Shown here one piece after another: positions 1 through 8,567 of a stretch of DNA of 64,000 bases. A model generated the notes under the pieces. The model ran no database searches, had not been told where the DNA came from, and was given only the letters and a program-made list of their open reading frames with translations. The stretch is from assembly GCF_003122385.1 (NCBI RefSeq), contig NZ_CP029255.1, positions 1-64,000 of the forward strand, given 5' to 3'. Position 1 is the first letter of the stretch, and every line of letters starts with the position of its first letter. The position numbers and the translations under genes are program-made. This DNA comes from Flavobacterium crocinum (GTDB lineage Bacteria > Bacteroidota > Bacteroidia > Flavobacteriales > Flavobacteriaceae).

Positions 1-1428
1 ATGACTAAAACTGCTCAATCGGTATGGGAAAACTGTTTGTCCTTTATTAAGGATAATATTCAAGACCAAGCATATAAAACTTGGTTCGAACCAATCAAAT
101 CAGTTGAGCTAACCGACAACGCATTATACATTCAAGTTCCAAGTAAATTTTTCTACGAATGGCTCGAAGAGCATTACGTAAAATTATTGAAAGTTGCGCT
201 TACCAAAGAACTGGGAAAAAACGCAAAGTTACTCTATAAAATTAAAATGGAGAACACTTATGGAAATAAACAGCCGTTTACCGAGCAGCTGCCAAGTTCC
301 AACAGAGTTCCGATGAAACCGCAAGAAGTTGATGCTCCGTTTAAAAATTTAAATCCTGAATTAAAAAATCCTTTTGTAATTCCTGGAATCAGAAATTTAA
401 AAATTGAGTCTCAGTTAAATCCAAACTATAGTTTTGATAATTTCCTTGAAGGAGATTCCAACCGTTTGGCTCGTTCTGCGGGTATGGCTGTTGCCAACAA
501 ACCTGGAGGAACTTCATTTAACCCTTTATTGATTTTTGGAGGAGTTGGTTTAGGAAAAACACACTTAGCGCATGCTATAGGCGTAGAAGTAAAAGATAAA
601 TATCCGGAAAAGACCGTTTTATATATTTCTGCTGAGATTTTTACACAACAATATATTGATTCTGTAAAAAAGAACAATCGTAATGATTTCATTCACTTTT
701 ACCAATTAATTGACGTTTTAATTATTGACGATGTTCAGTTCTTATCTGGAAAATCCGGAACTCAGGATGTATTTTTCCACATTTTCAACTATTTACACCA
801 AAACGGAAAACAAGTAATCTTAACTTCAGACAAAGCTCCTGTTGACATGCAGGATATTGAACAAAGATTATTATCTCGTTTTAAATGGGGATTATCTGCG
901 GAATTACATCAGCCTGATTACGAAACCCGTATTTCAATCTTAAAAAACATCTTATATCGCGATGGTGTTGAAATGCCGGAAGATATTTTAGAATATGTAG
1001 CTCGTAACATCAAAAGCAATGTTAGAGAACTTGAAGGTGCCATTATTTCATTAATTGCCCAATCTTCTTTCAATAAAAAAGAAGTGACAATTGAATTAGC
1101 GAAAAGTGTTGTAGAGAAATTTGTTAAAAATGTAAAAAGAGAAATCTCTATCGATTATATTCAAAAAATCGTTTCAGATTATTTCCAGTTAGACATTGAA
1201 ACACTTCAATCGAAAACAAGAAAAAGGCACGTGGTACAGGCGAGACAATTAGCTATGTTTTTTGCTAAAAAATTCACTAAGGCTTCGTTAGCCAATATTG
1301 GTTCACAAATTGGAGACCGTGATCACGCAACTGTTCTTCACGCTTGTAAAACAGTCGATAACTTAGTTTCTACAGACAAACAATTTAAAAAGTTCGTAGA
1401 AGACATTAATAAAAAACTAACGCTTTAA
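1..1428 (+). CDS. dnaA: Chromosomal replication initiator protein DnaA
   Basis: DnaA binds DnaA boxes at the origin, melts the DNA in its ATP form and helps load the DnaB helicase. The 475-residue protein shows the full family layout: an N-terminal helicase-interaction domain (about 1-80), a variable linker, an AAA+ ATPase with Walker A GGVGLGKT near residues 180-187 and Walker B LIIDDVQF near 240, and the C-terminal DNA-binding domain with the signature DRDHATVLHA near 440-450. The ATG is the first base of the window, so the upstream promoter and any DnaA boxes cannot be seen. A phosphatase gene follows after 8 bp and is probably co-transcribed. Identification is secure. Confidence 0.99.
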   Translation: MTKTAQSVWENCLSFIKDNIQDQAYKTWFEPIKSVELTDNALYIQVPSKFFYEWLEEHYVKLLKVALTKELGKNAKLLYKIKMENTYGNKQPFTEQLPSSNRVPMKPQEVDAPFKNLNPELKNPFVIPGIRNLKIESQLNPNYSFDNFLEGDSNRLARSAGMAVANKPGGTSFNPLLIFGGVGLGKTHLAHAIGVEVKDKYPEKTVLYISAEIFTQQYIDSVKKNNRNDFIHFYQLIDVLIIDDVQFLSGKSGTQDVFFHIFNYLHQNGKQVILTSDKAPVDMQDIEQRLLSRFKWGLSAELHQPDYETRISILKNILYRDGVEMPEDILEYVARNIKSNVRELEGAIISLIAQSSFNKKEVTIELAKSVVEKFVKNVKREISIDYIQKIVSDYFQLDIETLQSKTRKRHVVQARQLAMFFAKKFTKASLANIGSQIGDRDHATVLHACKTVDNLVSTDKQFKKFVEDINKKLTL

Positions 1429-1436
1429 GACGTACC

Positions 1437-1904
1437 ATGCCTGTAAAAATCTTAATGGTTTGTTTAGGGAATATCTGCAGATCTCCTTTAGCAGAAGGAA
1501 TTTTAGCTTCTAAATTACCTAAAGATAAATTCTTTGTCGATTCGGCAGGAACAGGTTCGTGGCATGTTGGCCATTGTCCGGATAAACGTTCGATAGAAGT
1601 TGCCCGAAAAAATGGCATCAACATTAGCGAACAAAAAGGAAGGCAGATAAAAACCAGTGATTTTGACGAGTTTGATTACATCTATGTAATGGATAATTCC
1701 AACTTTAACGATGTAAGCCATTTGGCAAAAAGACCTGAACATAAAAATAAAATTCATTTGATTTTAAATGAATTATTTCCAGACGAAAATGTAGATGTTC
1801 CCGATCCTTATTTTGGCGCTACAAACGGTTTTGAAAATGTTTATCAAATGCTTGACGAAGTAACCGATATCATTGCGGATAAACTAATCAAAAAACACGT
1901 ATAA
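1437..1904 (+). CDS. Low-molecular-weight protein-tyrosine phosphatase
   Basis: This is a small cytoplasmic phosphatase of the LMW-PTP family, which dephosphorylates phosphotyrosine through a cysteinyl-phosphate intermediate. The 155 residues carry the N-terminal P-loop CLGNICRS, with Cys9 as the expected nucleophile and Arg15 as the phosphate-binding residue. The general-acid motif DPYF has its Asp at residue 123. Length and motif spacing are normal for the family. Arsenate reductases of this fold are an alternative, but the DP acid loop favours a phosphatase. The gene starts 8 bp after dnaA in the same direction. Its physiological substrate is unknown; no tyrosine kinase gene is visible nearby. 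Confidence 0.93.
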   Translation: MPVKILMVCLGNICRSPLAEGILASKLPKDKFFVDSAGTGSWHVGHCPDKRSIEVARKNGINISEQKGRQIKTSDFDEFDYIYVMDNSNFNDVSHLAKRPEHKNKIHLILNELFPDENVDVPDPYFGATNGFENVYQMLDEVTDIIADKLIKKHV

Positions 1905-1965
1905 CTTCAATTCAATTGTTTCTAAAATAGAAATGATTGAATTTTTTAATTTTAATCCAATACAC

Positions 1966-2679
1966 ATGAAACTTCTAGGAAAACTATATTTAATTCCAAC
2001 TACAATGGGCGAAAGCGATCCGATGGACGTTCTACCACAAACTGTAAGAAGAACTATAGAAGTTATTGACCATTATATTGTTGAAAACGACAAAACGGCC
2101 CGAAAATCAATAAAAGCAGTTTATCCTGAAAAAAAGCAATCCGAATTGGTGCTTTTTACTCTTAATAAACGTACTGAACCCAGCGAACATTTAGATTTCA
2201 TCAAACCTTTATTAGAAGGCAAAAACATGGGTTTAATGAGTGAAGCAGGCTGTCCGGGCGTTGCCGATCCCGGCGCTGTAATTGTAAAATTGGCACACGA
2301 AAAAGGAATTCAGGTGGTGCCTTTGGTTGGCCCTTCTTCTATTTTATTGGCTATGATGGCTTCCGGAATGAACGGGCAAAGTTTCACTTTTAATGGTTAT
2401 TTACCAATTGATAAAGACGAAAAAAAATCGGCTTTGAGACATTTTGAAAGATTGTCTCAGGATAAAAACCAATCTCAAATTTTTATTGAAACTCCCTATA
2501 GAAATAATAAGTTGATTGAAGATCTTTTACAGATTTTAAATCCATCCACACATTTATGTATTGCTACAGATATTACACTACCAACTGAATTTATTAAAAC
2601 AATGAAGGTTTCAGATTGGAAGAAATTGAAAATCGATATTGACAAACGTCCTACGATTTTTATTATTCATAAAATGTAA
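1966..2679 (+). CDS. SAM-dependent methyltransferase, RsmI-like (tetrapyrrole methylase fold)
   Basis: The protein has the tetrapyrrole methylase fold used by RsmI, which 2'-O-methylates 16S rRNA C1402. Recognisable blocks are the N-terminal GKLYLIPTTMGE, the central SEAGCPGVADPG loop and VVPLVGPSS, which together form the S-adenosylmethionine site. The N-terminal block differs from classical RsmI (which has an IGNLxD element), so the substrate may differ. I place the start at the ATG at 1966, which gives 237 residues beginning next to the conserved core. An in-frame ATG at 1933 would add 11 residues with no family similarity. It lies in the same direction as the phosphatase and the following TonB-like gene. 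Confidence 0.85.
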   Translation: MKLLGKLYLIPTTMGESDPMDVLPQTVRRTIEVIDHYIVENDKTARKSIKAVYPEKKQSELVLFTLNKRTEPSEHLDFIKPLLEGKNMGLMSEAGCPGVADPGAVIVKLAHEKGIQVVPLVGPSSILLAMMASGMNGQSFTFNGYLPIDKDEKKSALRHFERLSQDKNQSQIFIETPYRNNKLIEDLLQILNPSTHLCIATDITLPTEFIKTMKVSDWKKLKIDIDKRPTIFIIHKM

Positions 2680-2702
2680 ACTAACATTCAAATCTAGCAA
2701 TC

Positions 2703-3161
2703 ATGAAAAAGTTTTTAATTCTGATTTTAATTTGTCTTGCTCAAAATGTATTTTCTCAATCTAAAAAAGAACAGAAAACTCCAGATAATTTAAGAGATAA
2801 TTTAGAAAATTACAAAAGTGAGGAAGTTATTATTGATGAAAATCAGATCTACAATACTGCCGGACTAGAGATTCTTCCTTTTTTTCCCGGAGGAAAAGAT
2901 GCCTTTGATCGTTTTATAAAAGAAAATTATAAAAATCCAGAAAATTCGAAAATAAAAGGAAAAGTATACCTAAATTTTATAATTGAAAAAGATGGTTCAT
3001 TAAGTGATATTAAAGTATTAAGAGATATTGGTTTTGACACTGGAGCTGAAGCAATTCGTGTTTTAAAAATGTCCCCTAAATGGAGTCCTGGAAAACAATA
3101 CAACAAAGCCGTTAGAGTTCTTTTTTCTGCGCCTATTTATGTAAATAGTTCTACAAAATAA
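2703..3161 (+). CDS. Secreted TonB-C domain protein (energy-transducer type)
   Basis: This 152-residue protein has an N-terminal signal segment (MKKFLILILICLAQNVFSQ). Its C-terminal half resembles the TonB C-terminal domain, with FPGGKDAFDRF, the GKVYLNFIIEKDGS strand and LKMSPKWSPGKQ. That domain normally contacts TonB-dependent receptors. There is no proline-rich periplasmic spacer and no long membrane anchor, so it is more likely a free periplasmic TonB-C protein than a complete TonB. Such stand-alone proteins are common in Bacteroidota and their role is unclear. It follows the methylase gene by 23 bp. Confidence 0.82.
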   Translation: MKKFLILILICLAQNVFSQSKKEQKTPDNLRDNLENYKSEEVIIDENQIYNTAGLEILPFFPGGKDAFDRFIKENYKNPENSKIKGKVYLNFIIEKDGSLSDIKVLRDIGFDTGAEAIRVLKMSPKWSPGKQYNKAVRVLFSAPIYVNSSTK

Positions 3162-3195
3162 TTACTCCCAAGTTTCCCCTTAATCAAACTTCATC

Positions 3196-4323
3196 ATGAG
3201 TAAACTCCCAAACGTAACCACAAGCATTTTCACGGTAATGTCAAAAATGGCAGCCGAATATAATGCCATAAATCTTTCTCAGGGATTTCCAAATTTTCCT
3301 GTTGATGAAAGATTAACAGATATTGTTGCAAGATTAGCGAAGGAAAACGTACACCAATATACACCAATGGCAGGATATCCTCCATTGATGAACAAAATTG
3401 CAAAACTGACTCAGGATTCTTATAACAGAACCATAAATCCAGAAACAGAGCTTTTGATAACTGCTGGTGCCACACAGGGAATTTTTACTACGATTCTGGC
3501 TTTAGTAAAAGAAAATGATGAAGTAATTATTCTCGATCCAAGTTATGATTCTTATGAATCTCCTGTTTTACTTTGCAAAGCAAAACCTGTTCGAGTGGCA
3601 TTAAATGATGATTATACTCCAAATTGGGAAAGAATAGAAAAAGCTTGTTCAGAGAAAAGCCGAATGATTATCATCAATAATCCGCACAATCCAACGGGAA
3701 AAATATTAACGGAAGCTGATTTTCTCGAATTAGAAAAAATCCTTTGCAAATATCCAGAAATCATCGTTTTGTCTGATGAAGTTTACGAATACATCACTTT
3801 TGAAGAAAAACATATTTCAGCACACATCAAAAGTTTTCTTTTAGACCGTTGTGTAACCGTTTCCTCATTTGGAAAATCATTTCATATCACAGGCTGGAAA
3901 ATTGGTTATACCATTGCTCCTGAATATTTAATGAAAGAAATTAAGAAAGTACACCAATTTTTAGTTTTCAGTGTCAACAGCATTTCACAGTTTGCTATTA
4001 ATGAATATTTAGATGTTGTTGATGTAAATCTGCTGGGAAAATTCTATCAGGAAAAAAGAGATTATTTCCAGAAACTGCTTCAAACCAGTAGATTTGAATT
4101 AAAACCCTGCGAAGGAACTTACTTTCAGGTTGCTTCTTATGCCAATATTTCTGAAGACGACGACGTAACTTTCTGTAAAAACCTGATTATCAATAATGGC
4201 GTTGCCGCTATTCCGATTTCTACTTTTTATTCCGATCATAAAGACCAGAAATTAATCCGTTTTTGCTTTGCTAAAGATGACTTCACTTTAGAGTCAGCAG
4301 CAAAAAAATTATGCGAAATATAA
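3196..4323 (+). CDS. Methionine aminotransferase-like PLP enzyme (class I/II)
   Basis: This fold-type I aminotransferase has 375 residues. It shows the N-terminal NLSQGFPNFP block typical of the kynurenine/glutamine/methionine aminotransferase subgroup, the substrate and cofactor motif NNPHNPTGK, and the PLP lysine in SSFGKSFHITGWK. The nearest functional match by motif is methionine aminotransferase (YbdL-like), which may act in methionine salvage by transaminating ketomethiobutyrate. The exact amino donor cannot be read from the sequence. It starts 34 bp after the TonB-like gene and has no obvious promoter of its own. Confidence 0.88.
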   Translation: MSKLPNVTTSIFTVMSKMAAEYNAINLSQGFPNFPVDERLTDIVARLAKENVHQYTPMAGYPPLMNKIAKLTQDSYNRTINPETELLITAGATQGIFTTILALVKENDEVIILDPSYDSYESPVLLCKAKPVRVALNDDYTPNWERIEKACSEKSRMIIINNPHNPTGKILTEADFLELEKILCKYPEIIVLSDEVYEYITFEEKHISAHIKSFLLDRCVTVSSFGKSFHITGWKIGYTIAPEYLMKEIKKVHQFLVFSVNSISQFAINEYLDVVDVNLLGKFYQEKRDYFQKLLQTSRFELKPCEGTYFQVASYANISEDDDVTFCKNLIINNGVAAIPISTFYSDHKDQKLIRFCFAKDDFTLESAAKKLCEI

Positions 4324-4399
4324 AATTTATCGAAATTTTATAACATTATTATGCGTGCATCCTATTTTATTTAACTAATATTGCAAAAAAAGAAAAAGT

Positions 4400-5281
4400 A
4401 TGAGCTATACAGATAAAATGTTGCGTGATGATGCTTTAAAAGGCAAAGTCATTGTCGTTACAGGCGGCGGAAGCGGTTTAGGCAAAGCTATGACCAAATA
4501 TTTTCTCGAATTAGGAGCTCAGGTAGCGATAACTTCCAGAGATTTGGAGAAGTTAAAAACCACAGCTGCCGAACTTGAAAGTCAGACTGGAGGTAAATGT
4601 TTGCCGCTACAATGTGATGTTCGTCATTACGAAGAAGTAGAAAATATGCTTCAGGAGACTTTAAAAGTTTTTGGCAAAGTTGATGTTCTTTTAAACAATG
4701 CGGCAGGAAATTTTATTTCGCCAACCGAAAGATTATCTGCAAATGCATTTGATACTGTTATTGATATCGTATTGAAAGGTTCTAAAAACTGTACACTTGC
4801 TTTTGGAAAACACTGGATCGACACCAAACAAACTTCGGCAACGATTTTAAATATAGTTACAACTTATGCCTGGACTGGATCTGCTTACGTAGTTCCTAGT
4901 GCAACGGCAAAAGCGGGAGTTCTGGCCATGACAAGAAGTCTGGCGGTAGAATGGGCAAAATATGGAATTCGTTCTAACGCGATTGCACCGGGACCATTCC
5001 CAACAAAAGGAGCCTGGGACAGATTATTGCCCGGAGATCTTTCAGAGAAATTCGATATGGCTAAAAAAGTGCCATTAAAAAGAGTTGGAGACCATCAGGA
5101 ATTAGCCAATTTGGCTGCTTACCTAGTTTCAGATTTTTCATCTTACATCAACGGAGACGTAATTACCATTGATGGAGGAGAATGGCTGAAAGGTGCTGGA
5201 CAATTCAATTTATTAGAAGCAATTCCGGAAGAACTTTGGGATCAGCTTGAAATGATGATTAAAGCAAAAAAGAATAAATAA
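4400..5281 (+). CDS. SDR family oxidoreductase, 2,4-dienoyl-CoA reductase-like
   Basis: This 293-residue short-chain dehydrogenase has the Rossmann motif TGGGSGLGKA near residues 21-30 and NNAAGNF near 100. In place of the usual catalytic YxxxK it has SATAK, so the tyrosine is a serine, while the lysine and the following LAVEWAKYGIRSN block are kept. The peroxisomal/bacterial 2,4-dienoyl-CoA reductase branch also lacks this tyrosine and shares the APGPFPTKG-like element. The likely role is reduction of dienoyl-CoA intermediates during unsaturated fatty acid oxidation. The assignment rests on motifs only. A clear terminator follows at 5336. Confidence 0.82.
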   Translation: MSYTDKMLRDDALKGKVIVVTGGGSGLGKAMTKYFLELGAQVAITSRDLEKLKTTAAELESQTGGKCLPLQCDVRHYEEVENMLQETLKVFGKVDVLLNNAAGNFISPTERLSANAFDTVIDIVLKGSKNCTLAFGKHWIDTKQTSATILNIVTTYAWTGSAYVVPSATAKAGVLAMTRSLAVEWAKYGIRSNAIAPGPFPTKGAWDRLLPGDLSEKFDMAKKVPLKRVGDHQELANLAAYLVSDFSSYINGDVITIDGGEWLKGAGQFNLLEAIPEELWDQLEMMIKAKKNK

Positions 5282-5335
5282 TTACAAGTGCTTACTAAAT
5301 TCAGAATATTTTTTTAAAACTATACTGATTGCACG

Positions 5336-5367
5336 AAATCCCGAAGGTTTACTTTCGGGATTTTTTT
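5336..5367 (+). terminator. Rho-independent terminator after the SDR gene
   Basis: A perfect stem of AAATCCCGAA (5336-5345) and TTCGGGATTT (5354-5363) with an 8-base loop runs into a T tract. It ends the SDR transcription unit. Confidence 0.9.
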
Positions 5368-5500
5368 ATGCTTTTTAACCATATAAGTGATATAAGTTCA
5401 ATGAAGTAAAAAAATGTTTAAAAATCTGATTGCTTAAATTTACTTCCATTACTTATATGGTTTAAAATAAACAATATGTTTAGCAATTCAGTTAAATTAT

Positions 5501-5508
5501 TATTTTTG
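5501..5508 (+). promoter_or_regulatory. Putative -7 promoter element of udk
   Basis: TATTTTTG matches the Bacteroidota -7 consensus TAnnTTTG and lies 28 bp before the udk ATG. The -33 region has only a weak match (TTTA near 5480). Confidence 0.55.
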
Positions 5509-5535
5509 CGTAACAAATAATCAAACAAAAATTTT

Positions 5536-6144
5536 ATGCTCATTATTGGAATTGCAGGAGGAACTGGAAGTGGAAAAACGACAGTAGTACACCAAATCAT
5601 GAATGAATTACCACATACAGAAGTTGGCGTAATTTCTCAGGATTCTTACTATAAAGAAACAACTAACTTGTCTTTTGACGAAAGAGCATTAATCAATTTT
5701 GATCATCCTCGTGCAATCGATTTTGATTTGTTGGTAAATCATCTTAAAGCTTTAAAGGCAGGAGAAACTATTGACCAACCTGTTTATTCTTTTGTACAGC
5801 ACAACAGAACAGACGATACGGTTTCAACTCATCCAAGAAAAGTAATGATTGTGGAAGGAATTTTAATTCTAACCAATCCGGAATTACGTGATATGTTCGA
5901 CATCAAAATTTTTGTTCACGCAGATTCTGATGAAAGATTAATTCGTCGTTTAAAAAGAGATATTTCAGAACGCGGACGTGATATTGATGAAGTTTTAAAC
6001 CGTTACCAAACAACCTTAAAGCCTATGCACGAGCAATTTATCGAACCATCTAAAGCTTTTGCAGATATCATTATTCCGAATGACAAATACAATACCGTAG
6101 CAATTGATGTCGTTCGTGCTGTAATTAATCAGCGAATTTCATAA
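5536..6144 (+). CDS. udk: Uridine kinase
   Basis: This enzyme phosphorylates uridine and cytidine to UMP and CMP in pyrimidine salvage. The 202-residue protein has the P-loop GGTGSGKTT near residues 6-14, the acceptor region SQDSYYK, the FDHPRAIDFD nucleoside-binding block, and EGILIL followed by RLIRRLKRDISERGR, which forms the lid. Length and order of motifs are normal for the family. The gene lies behind a terminator and has a -7 promoter match. A DivIC-like gene follows after 148 bp, a spacer that holds a dispersed repeat. Confidence 0.95.
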   Translation: MLIIGIAGGTGSGKTTVVHQIMNELPHTEVGVISQDSYYKETTNLSFDERALINFDHPRAIDFDLLVNHLKALKAGETIDQPVYSFVQHNRTDDTVSTHPRKVMIVEGILILTNPELRDMFDIKIFVHADSDERLIRRLKRDISERGRDIDEVLNRYQTTLKPMHEQFIEPSKAFADIIIPNDKYNTVAIDVVRAVINQRIS

Positions 6145-6174
6145 TTTTTATTGTAAATTTAAACCATAATAATT

Positions 6175-6254
6175 AGGAGCTATTTCCCGCTATTCGTTTC
6201 AATCTTTTGTGCCGAACCCCGGCACAAAAGGATTTCCACTACTATCGGGGCTAG
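6175..6254 (+). repeat. Dispersed hairpin repeat, copy A1
   Basis: An 80-bp element runs from AGGAGC through TTTCCCGCTAT to ATCGGGGCTA. At its centre is a perfect 11-bp stem, CTTTTGTGCCG (6204-6214) and CGGCACAAAAG (6220-6230), around the loop AACCC. A divergent copy in inverted orientation lies at 26637-26718. It sits between udk and the DivIC-like gene and creates a false in-frame extension of the latter. Confidence 0.85.
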
Positions 6255-6292
6255 AAAAGACCAATCATATTCAAAAGAAATATTCGTTTAAA

Positions 6293-6625
6293 ATGAAATT
6301 CAAAAATCCATACAAAGACAAAAAATGGTTCAAATACCTGGGCAACAAATACGTTTGGGTCTTGCTCTTTTTTGTCGTTTGGATGTTATTTCTAGACAAT
6401 TACTCTTATTTTGATCATCGTTTCCTGGATGAACAAATACATGAACTTGAGGATAATAAAAAGTATTATCAGGAGGAAATCAAAAAAGATCAGGAACAGA
6501 TCAAACAATTAAAAAATCCGGAACAAATTGAGAAATACGCGCGCGAAAAGTATTTCATGAAAAAAGACAGCGAAGATATTTATATCATTCAATTTGAAGG
6601 AGACACAATTCAAGAAAAAGAATAA
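6293..6625 (+). CDS. Septum formation initiator, DivIC/FtsB family
   Basis: This 110-residue bitopic membrane protein belongs to the cell division DivIC/FtsB family, which joins the FtsL/FtsQ complex. It has a basic cytoplasmic tail (MKFKNPYKDKKWF), one membrane segment near residues 18-37 (VWVLLFFVVWMLFL), a charged coiled coil, and the conserved end EKYAREKYFMKK. I use the ATG at 6293. An upstream in-frame ATG at 6209 lies inside a dispersed repeat and would add 28 residues derived from it. mutA begins 14 bp downstream, so the two may share a transcript. Confidence 0.9.
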   Translation: MKFKNPYKDKKWFKYLGNKYVWVLLFFVVWMLFLDNYSYFDHRFLDEQIHELEDNKKYYQEEIKKDQEQIKQLKNPEQIEKYAREKYFMKKDSEDIYIIQFEGDTIQEKE

Positions 6626-6639
6626 TCAAAAAAACTATA

Positions 6640-8004
6640 ATGGCCACTAACCTATTCGACGATTTTAATCCGATTTCATCCAAACAATGGAAACAAAAAA
6701 TTCAGTTTGAATTAGATGGAGCCGATTACAACCAGACTGTTATCTGGAATTCTCCCGAAGACATTCAGGTAAAACCATTTTATCACAGCGACGAATTTTC
6801 GAAAGCTGCCACTGTAAATACAAAAGCTGCTGATTTTAAAATCTGCCAGAATATCTTTGTTTTTGATGTTGATAAATCTATAGAAAGAGCTTTAAATACC
6901 TTAGAAAGAGGTGCAGAAAGTCTACGTTTTACCATTCAAAATGATAAAATTGATGTTCAAAAACTATTGGAAAATCTTCCTTTAGAAAACAAAATGGTTT
7001 ACTTTCATTTAAGCTTTATTTCAATCGATTTCGTAAAATTATTAGATACCATTTCAATCCAGAAAAAAGCCTTCTTTTACTGTAATTTTGATCCAATCGG
7101 ACAATTAGCAAGAGAAGGAAATTGGTTTACAACTTCAGAAAAAAATAATTTTGAAACTTTAGATTTACTTTTTAAAAATACAACTAACTTAAATCTCTTA
7201 AGTGTTGATTTAGGTTTATATCAAAATTCTGGTGCCAATATTACGCAACAAATAGCTTACAGTCTAGCGCATGCAAACGAATATTTAAATCGTTATTCAG
7301 ATTTTACAAAACCAATTGTTTTTCAAATTTCGGTTGGAAGCAATTATTTCTTTGAAATTGCAAAACTTCGTGCGCTTAGAATGTTATTTGATTTAATTGC
7401 TGGAGAGTATAATTCCAATATTAAATGTCATTTTTTGGTTACACCAACAAAACGCAATAAAACAATTTACGATTATAACGTCAACATGCTTCGAACTACA
7501 ACCGAATGTATGTCGGCAATTTTAGGCGGTGCAGATGCTATTGCTAATCTTCCTTACGATGCTTTATACCATAAAGACAACGAATTTGGAGATCGCATCG
7601 CTAGAAATCAGCTTTTGATTTTAAAACATGAAAGCTATTTTGATAAAGTAAACAATCCTGCTGACGGAAGTTATTATATCGAAAGTTTAACGATGCAATT
7701 AGCTGAAAAAAGCTTGACTTTATTTAAAGATATTGAAGCCAATGGAGGTTTCTTAAAACTTTTAAACGACGGCACAATCAAAAAGAAAATTCAGGAAAGC
7801 GCCAATAAAGAACAAGAATTATTCGATTCTAAAAAAGAAATTCTTTTAGGAACCAATAAATATCCAAACAAAGAAGACCGAATGAAGCATGATTTGGAAT
7901 TGTTTCCTTTCGTAAAAATAAAACCAAGAAAAACATTAATTATACCAATTATCGAGAAAAGATTGGCAGAGAAAATGGAGCAGGAAAGATTGGAACAAGA
8001 ATAA
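6640..8004 (+). CDS. mutA: Methylmalonyl-CoA mutase small subunit
   Basis: This is the non-catalytic partner of the adenosylcobalamin-dependent mutase that interconverts succinyl-CoA and (R)-methylmalonyl-CoA in the propionate pathway. The 454 residues cover the TIM-barrel part only. Conserved pieces include LFDDFNPISSKQWK at the start, GGADAIANLPYD, and NPADGSYYIESLT. No C-terminal B12-binding domain is present and the DxHxxG motif is absent, so the protein is shorter than small subunits of about 600 residues; I believe this short form is usual in flavobacteria. The large subunit lies 563 bp downstream, with a toxin-antitoxin pair between them. Confidence 0.93.
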   Translation: MATNLFDDFNPISSKQWKQKIQFELDGADYNQTVIWNSPEDIQVKPFYHSDEFSKAATVNTKAADFKICQNIFVFDVDKSIERALNTLERGAESLRFTIQNDKIDVQKLLENLPLENKMVYFHLSFISIDFVKLLDTISIQKKAFFYCNFDPIGQLAREGNWFTTSEKNNFETLDLLFKNTTNLNLLSVDLGLYQNSGANITQQIAYSLAHANEYLNRYSDFTKPIVFQISVGSNYFFEIAKLRALRMLFDLIAGEYNSNIKCHFLVTPTKRNKTIYDYNVNMLRTTTECMSAILGGADAIANLPYDALYHKDNEFGDRIARNQLLILKHESYFDKVNNPADGSYYIESLTMQLAEKSLTLFKDIEANGGFLKLLNDGTIKKKIQESANKEQELFDSKKEILLGTNKYPNKEDRMKHDLELFPFVKIKPRKTLIIPIIEKRLAEKMEQERLEQE

Positions 8005-8035
8005 AACTTAACTTTAGGCAGTAAAAAAAATAATT

Positions 8036-8272
8036 ATGGAAGCAATTAGACAAATCATATCGGTTAAAAATCATTCTGTTACAATCAAATTACCTGAAGA
8101 TTTTCTAGCAGATCAAGTAGAAGTGATTATTTTACCTGTTCAGAATAAAGAATATCAAGTACCACAGTGGCAGATTGATCAGGTCAGAGAAAGAACTGAA
8201 AACTATTTAAAGAATCCTAAAAATGTTACTGATATTGATGATTTTTTAAAAGAAATTGAAGATGAATTATAA
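8036..8272 (+). CDS. Antitoxin-like protein of a type II module
   Basis: This 78-residue acidic protein lies 31 bp behind mutA. The first half has a short beta-rich segment (SVKNHSVTIKLPEDF) that could form a swapped-hairpin DNA-binding domain. The second half is helical and charged (DIDDFLKEIEDEL), as expected for a toxin-neutralising tail. Its stop overlaps the start of a RelE/ParE-like gene. The antitoxin role is inferred from size, composition and this overlap, because I cannot name its family with certainty. Confidence 0.72.
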   Translation: MEAIRQIISVKNHSVTIKLPEDFLADQVEVIILPVQNKEYQVPQWQIDQVRERTENYLKNPKNVTDIDDFLKEIEDEL

Positions 8273-8552
8273 AATAGTTATTCTTGAAAAGGCTAAACTA
8301 GACTATAAAGAATCACTATTTTGGTGTAAAAACATCCATCCAAAATTAGCAATTAGATTTAACGATTCTTTCAAAAAAAGTATTGCTATAATTAAAAACA
8401 ATCCTTTTTTGTTTCAAGTAAAGTACGATAATATTAGAATTATATTCTTTAAAACTTTTCCATACGCTATACATTATTCTATTTATGAAAATTCAGTCGT
8501 AATAAAATCTATTTTTCATACATCAAGAAATAGCGATTTGAACCTATTTTAA
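8262..8552 (+). CDS. RelE/ParE-family toxin
   Basis: This 96-residue basic protein has the RelE/ParE outline: an N-terminal strand (YKIVILEKAK), two helices with LAIRFNDSF, a central strand with RIIFFKTFPYAIHYS, and a closing VVIKSIFHTSRN. The RelE/ParE fold either cleaves mRNA on the ribosome or poisons gyrase; which applies here cannot be decided. I use the ATG at 8262, which overlaps the antitoxin gene by 11 bp. A TTG at 8256 is possible. It is unusual for such a pair to sit between the two subunit genes of a metabolic enzyme. Confidence 0.82.
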   Translation: MNYKIVILEKAKLDYKESLFWCKNIHPKLAIRFNDSFKKSIAIIKNNPFLFQVKYDNIRIIFFKTFPYAIHYSIYENSVVIKSIFHTSRNSDLNLF

Positions 8553-8567
8553 ATAACAAAATTTAAA

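Noticed and set aside
6209..6292. N-terminal extension of the DivIC-like protein
   Set aside because: It is encoded by dispersed repeat A1, and family members begin at the MKFKNP-type start at 6293.
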